A stretch of 64,000 bases of DNA from JAWKIW01 sp046331175 (GTDB taxonomy: Bacteria > Actinomycetota > Acidimicrobiia > Acidimicrobiales > Acidimicrobilacustridaceae), in the NCBI GenBank assembly GCA_046331175.1, contig JAXLRI010000006.1, positions 248,001-312,000 on the forward strand, in the 5' to 3' direction. Of the stretch, positions 52,627-61,236 are shown piece by piece. The notes below the pieces were generated by a model. That model ran no database searches and had not been told where the DNA came from. It saw nothing but the letters and a program-made list of their open reading frames with translations. The first letter of the stretch is position 1. Every line of letters starts with the position of its first letter. The translations under genes and the position numbers were made by a program.

Positions 52627-53972
52627 CAGCCCGGCGCGCTCGGCACCGTGCCGTCGGCGATGGCGGCCACGAGGTCGGCGTGGTCGGCGTCGTTCTGGTC
52701 GGCGTAGGCGAAGGCGAACCGCTCGGCGGCGTCGACCACGTCGTCGTTCTTGCCCAGGTAGGCCGAGATGGCGACCGGGTCACCGGTCTTGGCGTGGGCC
52801 CGGGCCAGCACCTCGCCACAGGCCGAGGCGAACTCGACCAGCACCCGGCGGATGCGGTCGGCGTTGGGGATCACCTTCATGTCGCGGTACTGCCGGACGT
52901 AGAAGTCGATGCCCTCGACCCGCGTCCACCCGGCGAAGATGTCGGTGGCGGTCTGGATGTAGCGCTTGCCCTGCACCACGCGGGCGCCGCTGTTCTCGTA
53001 GGGGCTGGGGGCCAGGAGCTCCTCGTACACCGACGGACCGGCCTGTTTGACCTGGAGGAAGAGGGGGTCGCCGTGGGAGCCCTCGAGCAGGATCAGGTGG
53101 ACGCGCATGCCGACGCTGCCCACGCCGACGACCTGGCGGGCCACGTCGACGAAGCGGAAGCGGTCGATGCAGTGGTGGCGGTCGTCGGGCAGCGAGTCGC
53201 GGTACTCGTCGAACACCTGGCGCACGATCTCGAGGCGGTGCTCGTCGTCGTGGTGGGTCAGTGCCGGCGGGTCCTCCACGATCCGCCGGCGACCGTGGTG
53301 CACCTTGGTGAGCTTCCGGAAGGCGCCCTTGCTCGTCGCCTTGCGGCCCTTGCGCTCGATGAAGCGCTCGGCGTCGCGGCGGGCGGGCTTGGCGAACGAG
53401 CCCAGCAGCTCGTCGTGGTGGATGGCGTCGTACCAGATGTCCATCTGGTCGGCGCCGGCGTAGTAGCGCATGCGGTCGCGGTACGCCTGCACCGCGCCGC
53501 GGACGCCGGCGCTGGCCACCGCCGGGTCCTCGCCGTTCTCGCGGGAAAGCACCACGATGCTGGTGACGAGCCGGAGGAGGTCCCACTCGAACGGGCCGGC
53601 GAGGGTCTCGTCGAAGTCGCGGAGGTCGAACGACAGGTTGCGCTCGGGGGTGGCCCACAGGCCGTAGTTGAGGATGTGGGCGTCGCCGCAGAGCTGGACC
53701 TCCAGGCCGGTGTGCGGCGCGCTCGCCAGATCGGCCGCCATCACCGCCGCCGCCCCCCGCAGGTAGGTCCACGGCGACGCCGACATCCGCCCGTACCGGA
53801 TCGGCAGCAGCTCGGGGACCCGGATCGGCTCCTGGGCCCGCAGGCGATCGAGCGCCGACGGTCCGCCGTCAGGCCGCGCCCACGAGCCGAGCTCGGTGCG
53901 GGGCACCGCCGCCCGCGCCGCCCGCCCCCGTTCGCGTCGCACGTCCACCGGATCCGGATCGCGCAGGACCAT
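52623..53972 (-). CDS. DUF2252 family protein (kinase-like fold)
   Basis: A 449-aa DUF2252 protein. CGDAHILNYG and FDLRDFDET resemble the catalytic (HxD...N) and metal-binding (DxD) loops of aminoglycoside phosphotransferase-like kinases. Other conserved parts are YGRMSASPWTYLRGAA near the start, FLQVKQAGPS, VQGKRYIQTATDIF and FYVRQYRDMK. Substrate unknown. The ATG follows GGGAGAGG. It is translationally coupled to the AlkZ-like gene. Confidence 0.9.
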   Translation of the reverse strand: MVLRDPDPVDVRRERGRAARAAVPRTELGSWARPDGGPSALDRLRAQEPIRVPELLPIRYGRMSASPWTYLRGAAAVMAADLASAPHTGLEVQLCGDAHILNYGLWATPERNLSFDLRDFDETLAGPFEWDLLRLVTSIVVLSRENGEDPAVASAGVRGAVQAYRDRMRYYAGADQMDIWYDAIHHDELLGSFAKPARRDAERFIERKGRKATSKGAFRKLTKVHHGRRRIVEDPPALTHHDDEHRLEIVRQVFDEYRDSLPDDRHHCIDRFRFVDVARQVVGVGSVGMRVHLILLEGSHGDPLFLQVKQAGPSVYEELLAPSPYENSGARVVQGKRYIQTATDIFAGWTRVEGIDFYVRQYRDMKVIPNADRIRRVLVEFASACGEVLARAHAKTGDPVAISAYLGKNDDVVDAAERFAFAYADQNDADHADLVAAIADGTVPSAPGW

Positions 53973-54117
53973 GTCGTCACCTCTCCCGAGTCACACCGCA
54001 CGCCGCCGGCGCTCGCCCGATCATCGCCCATCCGTTGGCCGCCGGGGGGATCGGGGTGATCGCGGGGATCCGACCACGAGGTCCGCCCCGACCGGCGGAG
54101 CCGTCACACGGCCTTGG

Positions 54118-54169
54118 TAGGTTGGCTGCCATGTCCCGGTCCGAGTGCGGTCGGCAGGTCGGCCGATGA
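54118..54169 (+). promoter_or_regulatory. -10 element and 12-codon leaderless upstream ORF
   Basis: TAGGTT (54118-54123) is followed 7 nt later by an ATG (54131) opening a short ORF, MSRSECGRQVGR then TGA at 54167-54169. The permease ATG lies 16 nt further on with no ribosome binding site in between. The spacing fits a leaderless leader peptide whose translation could feed reinitiation at the permease. Confidence 0.45.
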
Positions 54170-54185
54170 TCTGGGTCGCGCCGCG

Positions 54186-56738
54186 ATGATCAAGGTCTCG
54201 CTGCGCGGGCTCTTCTCCCACAAGCTCCGGCTGCTGCTCACCATCGCCGCGGTCGCCGTGTCGGTCGCCTTCATGGCCGGCACGCAGATCCTCACCGCCA
54301 CGGTGAGCGCCAGCTTCGACAAGGTCTTCGACGACGTCTACAAGAACATCGACGTCGTCGTGCGGTCGACCAACCAGGTCGACACGGGCTTCGGCGCCTT
54401 CCGCGACTCGATCTCCGAGGACGTGGTGCCCACGGTCGCCGGCGTGCCCGGGGTGACCGCGGCCGAGGGACAGGTCCAGGGCCAGATCGCCATCCTCGAC
54501 AAGAACGGCGACCGCATCGGCAACCCCCAGGGCGGGCCACCCACCTTCGGCCTCAACTGGCTGACCAAGCCCGAGCTCAACGGCTGGAAGCTCTTCGAGG
54601 GACGCGCACCCCAGACCGGTGACGAGGTGGTCCTCGACAAGAAGACGGCCGACACCTCGGGGTACAAGGTCGGCGACACGATCAAGATCCAGACCAACCA
54701 GAAGGTGAACGAGCTCACCATCACCGGGTTGGCCGGCTTCGGCACCACCCAGAACTACGCCGGGTCGTCGGCTGCGCTCTTCACCACGCCGCGCGCCCAG
54801 GAGCTGGTCGTCGAACCCGGCAAGTTCACCTGGATCAACGTCGCCGGCCAGGAGGGCGTGTCCCAGGAGCGCCTCGCCGCCGACATCCAGCAGGCGCTGC
54901 CGGCCAAGACCCAAGCCATCACCGGCAAGGCGTTCACCGCCGAGAGCCAGGACGTGTTCCGCCGGATCTTCGACTTCCTCGGCATCGCCCTGCTGATCTT
55001 CGGCATCGTCGCCCTCGTGGTGGGGGCCTTCATCATCTACAACACCTTCTCGATCATCGTCGCCCAGCGGACGCGCGAGCTGGCCCTGCTGCGGGCCATG
55101 GGCGCGTCGCGGCGCCAGATCCTCGGATCGGTCACCCTCGAGGCGCTGCTGGTCGGCCTGTTCGCGTCCCTGGTGGGCGTCGTGCTGGGCATCGGCCTGG
55201 CCACCCTGCTCACCGCCGCCCTGAGCTCGACCGGCGGCGGGCTCGGCGAGGAGGGGCTCACCTACAAACCGTCGGCCTTCATCATCTCCATCGTGGTCGG
55301 CACCCTGGTCACGCTCGTGTCCGGGTTCTTCCCGGCGTGGCGGGCCTCGCGGGTCCCTCCCGTGGCGGCCATGCGCGACGTGGCCGTCGACACCGGCGGC
55401 CGCACGAGGGTCCGGGCCGTGGTCGGTGGGCTCTTCCTAGTCCTCGGGCTGCTGGTCCTCTACCTCGGGCTGTTCTCCGCCGACAACCTGCAGCTGGTCG
55501 GCCTCGGCATCGCCATGGTGTTCCTCGGCGTGATCATCGTCGGTCCGCTGTTCGCCAAGCCCATGAGCCGCATCATCGGCGCCCCCGTGCGCTTCGCCTT
55601 CACCGGCCGGCTGGCCGGCGAGAACGCCATGCGGAACCCCCGGCGCACGGCGGCCACCGCCTCGGCGCTGATGATCGGCGTCGGCCTCATCGTCACCTTC
55701 GCCATCCTCATCCAGTCGATCAAGACCACGGTGAACAACGCCCTCGACAGCGCCTTCACCGCCGACCTCATCGTCGACTCGCAGGCCAACCCCGGCCAGC
55801 CGGCGCTGCCGCTCGACTCGCTGAAGGCCATCGAGGCCGTGCCCGGCGTGGCGTCGGCCGGCGGCATCGAGGGCGGGTTCGGCACCATCGACGGCTCGCC
55901 CAGCCAGGTGCTCGGCACCGACCTCGCCACGCTGCCCCAGTTCCTCAAGATCAGTGCCGTCAGCGGCGACCTGGCGAAGCTCGGACCCGACGAGATCGCG
56001 GTGCCGAAGAAGCGGGCCGACGACAAGGGGTGGAAGGTCGGCACGAAGCTGCCGTCGAACTTCCTCGCCAGCGGCCAGGGGCCGGTGACGATCGGCGCCA
56101 TCTACGAGGTCGAGGGCGTGAGCACCGGCATCGGCACCCTCATGTCCACCGAGGGCTTCGACAAGCGGATGACGGCGCCGTTCAAGACCTACAACCAGAT
56201 CTACGTGAAGGTCGCGCCGGGGACGAACCCCGCCGACGTGCAGGCCGCCCTGAAGCCGGTGGTCAAGGCCATCTCGCCGTCGGCCGCCGTGCAGAACGCC
56301 TCGGAGTTCGCCAGCAGCCAGACCGGCTTCCTCGACATCCTCCTGCTCGTGGTCAGCGTGCTGCTCGTGCTGGCGATCATCATCGCCATCCTCGGCATCA
56401 TCAACACCTTGCTGCTGTCGGTCTACGAGCGCACCCGCGAGCTCGGCCTGCTGCGCGCGGTGGGCATGAAGCGGGGCCAGACCCGGGCCATGGTGATGTG
56501 GGAGTCGGTGATCTTCGCCCTGCAGGGCACCGCCATCGGCGTGGTCATCGGCTTCGTGTTCGGCTCCGCCCTGGTCAAGGCCATCGCCGCCCAGCTCGAG
56601 GGCGTGAGCTTCACCGTGCCGTGGGGCCTGCTCGTCGGCATGGTGATCGCCGCCATCGTCGGCGGCATCGGCGCCGGTCTGCTGCCCGCCTTCTCGGCGT
56701 CGCGGCTCAAGGTCCTCGACGCCATCTCGACCGAGTAG
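54186..56738 (+). CDS. FtsX/MacB-type ABC transporter permease, orphan
   Basis: An 850-aa permease: TM1 (LRLLLTIAAVAVSVAFMAG), a large extracytoplasmic MacB_PCD-like domain (about 40-250), three helices of a first FtsX unit (IRRIFDFLGIAL... RTRELALLRAMGASRRQI), two helices, a second extracytoplasmic domain and a second FtsX unit ending the protein (RTRELGLLRAVGMKRGQTR). Such proteins move lipids, lipoproteins or peptides or transmit force to envelope enzymes, always with an ABC ATPase; none is encoded next to it. ATG 54186 is where homology begins; a start at 54114 in the same frame is less likely given the promoter position. Confidence 0.87.
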   Translation: MIKVSLRGLFSHKLRLLLTIAAVAVSVAFMAGTQILTATVSASFDKVFDDVYKNIDVVVRSTNQVDTGFGAFRDSISEDVVPTVAGVPGVTAAEGQVQGQIAILDKNGDRIGNPQGGPPTFGLNWLTKPELNGWKLFEGRAPQTGDEVVLDKKTADTSGYKVGDTIKIQTNQKVNELTITGLAGFGTTQNYAGSSAALFTTPRAQELVVEPGKFTWINVAGQEGVSQERLAADIQQALPAKTQAITGKAFTAESQDVFRRIFDFLGIALLIFGIVALVVGAFIIYNTFSIIVAQRTRELALLRAMGASRRQILGSVTLEALLVGLFASLVGVVLGIGLATLLTAALSSTGGGLGEEGLTYKPSAFIISIVVGTLVTLVSGFFPAWRASRVPPVAAMRDVAVDTGGRTRVRAVVGGLFLVLGLLVLYLGLFSADNLQLVGLGIAMVFLGVIIVGPLFAKPMSRIIGAPVRFAFTGRLAGENAMRNPRRTAATASALMIGVGLIVTFAILIQSIKTTVNNALDSAFTADLIVDSQANPGQPALPLDSLKAIEAVPGVASAGGIEGGFGTIDGSPSQVLGTDLATLPQFLKISAVSGDLAKLGPDEIAVPKKRADDKGWKVGTKLPSNFLASGQGPVTIGAIYEVEGVSTGIGTLMSTEGFDKRMTAPFKTYNQIYVKVAPGTNPADVQAALKPVVKAISPSAAVQNASEFASSQTGFLDILLLVVSVLLVLAIIIAILGIINTLLLSVYERTRELGLLRAVGMKRGQTRAMVMWESVIFALQGTAIGVVIGFVFGSALVKAIAAQLEGVSFTVPWGLLVGMVIAAIVGGIGAGLLPAFSASRLKVLDAISTE

Positions 56739-56808
56739 CCGCCGGGCCTCCCGCCGGGGGCGCACCGATCGGCCGTCGGCGTCCACGGGCGGATCGGGCC
56801 GGCCGCCG

Positions 56809-56862
56809 GCCCCGGCTCGGTCGACCGGGTCAGCCGCCGAGCCCCGGCTCGGTCGACCGGGT
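56809..56862. repeat. 22-bp direct repeat containing a CGGTCGACCG palindrome
   Basis: A 22-bp sequence starting GCCCCGGCTCGG and ending in ACCGGGT occurs at 56809-56830 and 56841-56862, a 32-bp period, in the 179-bp gap between converging genes. Each copy carries the palindrome CGGTCGACCG. Role unknown. Confidence 0.75.
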
Positions 56863-56917
56863 GCCCGCCAGGTCGCGGCGACGCTCCGGCCGATCGGCGG
56901 CCGGGTCGTCAGCCGGA

Positions 56918-58468
56918 TCAGCCCGTGAAGACGGGCGTGATCGAGCCGGCGGACGTGGTGCCCGGGGCGGCCGCCACCGGGGCCGCGGTCGTGGTCGTTG
57001 TGCTCGTGGCGGCGGTGACGTCGGCGCAGGCCGCCTGGGCACCGAGCGTCTTCACGGTGAGGTCGGGGGCCGGCGTCGGCGGCCCGTTCGGGTCCTCGAC
57101 CGCCAGCGCGATCACCATGACCATGGGGTTGTGGGGCAGCTCGGGCACCTCGCAGATGCCGACCACCCGGCCCAGCGCGGTGTTGGCCTCGACCGTGGTG
57201 TCGACCTGGCCGTGGACCCAGCGGTACGGGCTGGCGTTGCCGACGATGGTGGACGAGTTGCCCTGGAGCACCGTGCCCCGGACCGGCAGGCCCAGCACCG
57301 GCGTGCGCATGCGGGTGCCGATGATCACCGCCCAGAACCCGGCGTCGGGGCCGGCGAAGGTGTTGCCCTCGACGGTGGTGCGGTCGTCCTCGACGTGCAC
57401 CCCGTAGGTGACGTCGCTGAAGGTGTTGCCCCGCACCACGTTGTCGGTGGCCTCGTCGAGCACGTAGCGCTCGAGCGGGCCCTCGGAGTAGGCCGGCGAG
57501 CTGCACTCCATCGGGTAGGTGTTCTCGCCCATGCGGGCCCCGACCCAGACGCCGTGCAAGCCGTTGCTGATGGTGTTGCCCTCGATCAGGTTGCCGTTGG
57601 CGCCGTAGCGGCGCTCCATCCAGCTGCCGGCGTGGGTGATGTAGTACTCGCCGCAGTTCTTGTAGAGGAAGATCCCGCCCGCGCTGTTTCCCGTGATCCG
57701 GTTGCCGGTGATGTGGTTGAACCGGGACGAGTCGACCGAGATGCCCTCGCGACCCGGACCCCAGTAGCGCACGGTGAGCCCGTTGAAGACGGTCTTCGTG
57801 CCCTGGGCGCCGTTCTCCTTGAACCCGTTGCCGACGATGTCGTTGTCGCGGACGACGTTGTCCTTCGAACCGGTCTCCAGGTAGACGCCGCTGGAACCGG
57901 CGCCGTGGATGTTCGTCCGCTGGATGGTGACGCCGGTGACGTAGCCGTCGACGTAGATGCCGACGCCGCGCGACCCGGTCATCTCGCTGTCCTCCACGAC
58001 GATGTCGGAGAAGGCGTTGTCGTACTCGACGCCGGCGGCGAGGTCCTTGAAGCCGGTGCGGGTGACCCGGAGGCTGTTGCCGAAGCCGGAGATGTGGCAG
58101 TTGCGGACCCGCACGCCGTGCAGGGCGACCGTCACCGGCGCCCGCACCGTGACGCCCTGGCCGAACGGTCCGTCGGTCGGGCCGGCGATGGTGGCGCCCT
58201 GGCAGTCGAGGGTGACGTCGGAGGCGGTGACGTCGAAGCCGGCGGTGTAGGTGCACGTCGGGTCGAGGTGGCTGTCGACGGTGACGTTGCCGCGCACGCC
58301 GGCCTGGCCACAGGGCACCAGGACCGAACCGGGGGCGGGCGGCGGCAGCGGTGCCGCGCCGGCCGCGGTCGAGCCGGTGACCGCCGGACCGAGCGGGACG
58401 AGGATCGCCACCAGCAGGGCGAGCGCGAGGCCGGTCCTCGTCGTCACGTTGCGCTCGCGCCGTGGCAC
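56918..58468 (-). CDS. Secreted right-handed parallel beta-helix repeat protein
   Basis: A 516-aa exported protein. The signal peptide spans about 1-40 (GLALALLVAILVPLGPAV). The body is a parallel beta-helix of NosD/PbH1 type with recurring NxVxxNxI coils (DNVVRDNDIVGNG, NHITGNRITGNSAGG, NLIEGNTISNGL, DNVVRGNTFSDV, TTVEGNTFAG). The C-terminus is a Thr/Ala/Pro-rich tail. Such proteins bind or cleave polysaccharides; no catalytic residues can be named. GTG 58468 gives a longer n-region; GTG 58447 is an alternative start. Confidence 0.82.
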   Translation of the reverse strand: MPRRERNVTTRTGLALALLVAILVPLGPAVTGSTAAGAAPLPPPAPGSVLVPCGQAGVRGNVTVDSHLDPTCTYTAGFDVTASDVTLDCQGATIAGPTDGPFGQGVTVRAPVTVALHGVRVRNCHISGFGNSLRVTRTGFKDLAAGVEYDNAFSDIVVEDSEMTGSRGVGIYVDGYVTGVTIQRTNIHGAGSSGVYLETGSKDNVVRDNDIVGNGFKENGAQGTKTVFNGLTVRYWGPGREGISVDSSRFNHITGNRITGNSAGGIFLYKNCGEYYITHAGSWMERRYGANGNLIEGNTISNGLHGVWVGARMGENTYPMECSSPAYSEGPLERYVLDEATDNVVRGNTFSDVTYGVHVEDDRTTVEGNTFAGPDAGFWAVIIGTRMRTPVLGLPVRGTVLQGNSSTIVGNASPYRWVHGQVDTTVEANTALGRVVGICEVPELPHNPMVMVIALAVEDPNGPPTPAPDLTVKTLGAQAACADVTAATSTTTTTAAPVAAAPGTTSAGSITPVFTG

Positions 58469-58662
58469 CACTCGTCGTCCCCCGGACCCCGCCCTGCCGT
58501 CGCCGTCTTGTCGAACCGCTTCGCCGCCACGGACCCCGCTCGGGCCCGGGTCACGCAGCGTAGCGATCGTGCCCGCGCTCCGGGACGCGGCGGCCGCGCA
58601 CCGAGGAGATCGGCTGCCGGGCCGGCGCGCGAGGCGGTGGCGCCGACCGGCGACGATCGCGA

Positions 58663-59568
58663 TCAGCGCAGGGGGGCGACGGCCTCGGCGATGGCGTCCA
58701 TGGCGTCGAGCCGCCGGGCGCCCGAGCCGAGGGCGGCGTCGGGGACGATCACCTCGTCGACGCCCACCTCGCGCCACGCCGAGACCAGCTCGGCGAAGCC
58801 GGCGACCGGCCCGGCGTGGGCAGCCCGGGGTGCCACGGCGTCGAGGAACCGGCGCGCCGCCTCGTCGTCGTCGGTGAGCAGGACGAGCGCCTGGGTGGAG
58901 CGGGCGATGGTGGCCGGGTCGCGGTCGAGGCGCTCGCAGGCGGCGTCGAGGACGACCGACCGGCCGGCCCAGACCTCCGGCAGGCCCCACATGTTCCACT
59001 CGTCGGCCCACCGCGCCGTGAGGCCGAGCATGCGGTCGCCCTTGCCGCCGACCAGGATCGGCAGCGGGTCCTGCACCGGCTTGGGCTCGCACAGCGCGTC
59101 GGTCAGCCGGTAGCAGCGACCGTCGAAGGTGGTGCGGGGCTCGGTGAGCAGCGACCGGACCACGGCCAGGTGCTCGCCGAACCGGTCGACCCGCTCGCGC
59201 ACCGGCGGCAGCTCGATGCCGTACTGGTCGTGCTCGTTCTGCTGCCAGCCGGCGCCCAGGCCGAGCACCAGGCGCCCGCCGCTCAGGTGGTCGACCGTGG
59301 CCGCCCAGCTGGCCACCACCGCGGGGTGGCGGTAGGTGGCGCCGAGCACGAGCGGCCCGATGCGGACCCGCTCGGTCGCCGTCGCCAGCGCTCCGAGCAC
59401 CGCGGTGGCCTCGAGCATCGGCGTGTCCTCGGCCCCGAAGCCGCCGCCGTCGCCCATGAAGTGGTCGGCCACCCACACGCCGTCCCACCCGGTGGCATCG
59501 GCGTGGCGGGCCACCTCGACCACGTCGCCCGCCGGCTGGGAGAGCCGAGGCCAGATCGACAGCCGCAT
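58663..59568 (-). CDS. LLM class F420-dependent oxidoreductase
   Basis: A 301-aa luciferase-like monooxygenase-fold enzyme (TIM barrel). The pattern WDGVWVADHFM, IGPLVLGATYRHPAVVA, LSGGRLVLGLGAGWQQNEH and LPILVGGKGDRML is typical of F420-dependent members in actinobacteria. Substrate unknown. The ATG has TAGGGT 6 nt upstream (59575-59580 on the minus strand) plus a G-run. Confidence 0.88.
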   Translation of the reverse strand: MRLSIWPRLSQPAGDVVEVARHADATGWDGVWVADHFMGDGGGFGAEDTPMLEATAVLGALATATERVRIGPLVLGATYRHPAVVASWAATVDHLSGGRLVLGLGAGWQQNEHDQYGIELPPVRERVDRFGEHLAVVRSLLTEPRTTFDGRCYRLTDALCEPKPVQDPLPILVGGKGDRMLGLTARWADEWNMWGLPEVWAGRSVVLDAACERLDRDPATIARSTQALVLLTDDDEAARRFLDAVAPRAAHAGPVAGFAELVSAWREVGVDEVIVPDAALGSGARRLDAMDAIAEAVAPLR

Positions 59569-59634
59569 CCCCCCACCCTACGAGCCCCGCCCCCTGCCAC
59601 CCCCGCCCCGCCCCGACGCGCCGCCCTCTCCCGA

Positions 59635-59685
59635 CGAACGTTGGAGGATGCGCGTCACCCCTTGGCGCGGATCCTCCAACGTTCG
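59635..59685. repeat. Long inverted repeat, REP-like or terminator
   Basis: CGAACGTTGGAGGAT (59635-59649) and its exact complement ATCCTCCAACGTTCG (59671-59685) flank a 21-nt centre in which CGCG can pair further. It lies downstream of the DUF445 gene and upstream of the F420-type oxidoreductase. Flanks are C-rich on the left and G-rich on the right. Confidence 0.9.
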
Positions 59686-59695
59686 CTGGGGTAGG

Positions 59696-59770
59696 TGGAG
59701 CGGGGCGGGGTGGAGCGGGGCGGGGTGGAGCGGGGCGGGGTGGCGCGGGGCGGGGTGGCGCGGGGCGGGG
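59696..59770. repeat. 15-bp G-rich tandem repeat, five copies
   Basis: TGG[AC]GCGGGGCGGGG repeats at 59696, 59711, 59726, 59741 and 59756, the last two with C for A. The closely spaced GGGG runs on the plus strand have G-quadruplex potential. It lies 26 bp past the DUF445 stop codon. Confidence 0.92.
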
Positions 59771-59796
59771 CTGGGGTGAGCTGGCGGGGATCGCGG

Positions 59797-61068
59797 TCAG
59801 GCGAGGAGCTGGCTGATGCTGTAGAGGACGAGGCCGGCGAGGGCGCCGACGACGGTGCCGTTGATGCGGATGAACTGCAGGTCGGGGCCGAGCAGCAGCT
59901 CGAGGCGGTCGGCGGTCTCGGCGGCGTCCCAGCGGGCGATGGTGGTCGTGACCAGGTCGCCGATCTGGCCGTGGAAGCGGGCGACGAGCTGGCCGACACC
60001 CGACTCCAGGCTCGACTCGAGCTTGGCCGCCAGCACGGGGTCGTCGCGCACCCGCTCCCCCGCGGCGATCACCAGGCCGGCGATGCGCCGTCGCAGATCG
60101 GAGTCAGGGTCCTCGGCTTGGGTGCGCAGGTGCTCCTTCAGATCGGTCCACAGGCCGGTGACCCAGCCGCGCACCTCGGGCTGGTCGAGCAGGTCCTTCT
60201 TGAGCTGCTCACCCCGGGCCTGCAGCTCGGGGTCGGTCTGCAGGTCGTCGGCCAGCTTCACCAGCCGCTCCTCGAACCGCTGGCGCAGGTGGTGGCCGCG
60301 GTCGGCGAGCATCTCGGCGATCAGGGCCCGGGCGCCGTCGATGAGCCGCTCGAAGATGCGGTCCTCGGCCGCGCCCGGCAGCCACCACGGCGACTGGTCG
60401 CCGAGCCGGCGGCGCAGGTCGACGCGGTTCTCGTCGAGGTAGCGGTCGAGCTCGCGCAGGGCGACGTCGAGCGCCTCCTGGTGCCGCCCGTCGCGGATCA
60501 CGAAGGCCAGGCCGCGACCGAGCAGCGGTGCGAGCGGCGTGGCGTCGACGCGGTCGCGCACCACGCCCTCGAGGACGCGGTGGACGTCCTCGTCGCGCAC
60601 GAGGTCGGCCACCCGCACGGCGCCATCGAGCAGCTCGGAGGCCACCCGGTCGGCGTTGGCCGGCTGCTGCAACCAGGCCGTCACCCGGGGCACCACGTCG
60701 GCCGAGCGGAGACGGGCGGTGATGGCCTCGGGGGTGAGGAACGTCTCCTGGATGAAGTCGCCGAGCGTGGCCGCGAACTGGTCCTTGCGCTCCACCACGA
60801 TGGCCGTGTGCGGGATGGGCACGCCGAGGGGGTGCCGGAACAGCGCCACCACGGCGAACCAGTCGGCCAGCCCGCCGATCATGGCGGCCTCGGCCATGGC
60901 GTGGACGTAGCCGACCCAGGTCACCCCGTGGCCCCACACCGACGTGGCGATGAACACCGCCGTCACCACGGCCAGCAGCGCCGAGGCCCGGCGCTTCATG
61001 GTGACGAGCCGGGCTCGCCGCTCCTCCTGGCCGCGCACGGCGGGCGCGGCGACGATCGTCGAGGTCAT
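59797..61068 (-). CDS. DUF445 family membrane protein
   Basis: A 423-aa protein with an N-terminal hydrophobic region (ASALLAVVTAVFIATSVWG, MAEAAMIGGLADWFAVVALF) containing the DUF445 signature GGLADWFAVVALFRHPLG, then a long mostly helical, charged cytoplasmic or extracytoplasmic stalk, and a final membrane helix (VVGALAGLVLYSISQLL). The family (YjiN/YheB-like) has no established function. TAGACC 7 nt before the ATG (61076-61081 on the minus strand) suggests a leaderless transcript. Confidence 0.87.
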   Translation of the reverse strand: MTSTIVAAPAVRGQEERRARLVTMKRRASALLAVVTAVFIATSVWGHGVTWVGYVHAMAEAAMIGGLADWFAVVALFRHPLGVPIPHTAIVVERKDQFAATLGDFIQETFLTPEAITARLRSADVVPRVTAWLQQPANADRVASELLDGAVRVADLVRDEDVHRVLEGVVRDRVDATPLAPLLGRGLAFVIRDGRHQEALDVALRELDRYLDENRVDLRRRLGDQSPWWLPGAAEDRIFERLIDGARALIAEMLADRGHHLRQRFEERLVKLADDLQTDPELQARGEQLKKDLLDQPEVRGWVTGLWTDLKEHLRTQAEDPDSDLRRRIAGLVIAAGERVRDDPVLAAKLESSLESGVGQLVARFHGQIGDLVTTTIARWDAAETADRLELLLGPDLQFIRINGTVVGALAGLVLYSISQLLA

Positions 61069-61236
61069 GGCGCAGGGTCTACCCGGCCCGGCCCCGGCCC
61101 CGCACCGCGACGACCGTCGCGGTCAGAAGCCCCAGCCGAGACGGGGAGGCCCGAGCCGCCCACGGCACCGGGTCGCCCGCGTCGGCGGGCCCGCGGGTCG
61201 GCTCGGCCTCGGCGTCGTCGACCAGGGGCCCCGAGG

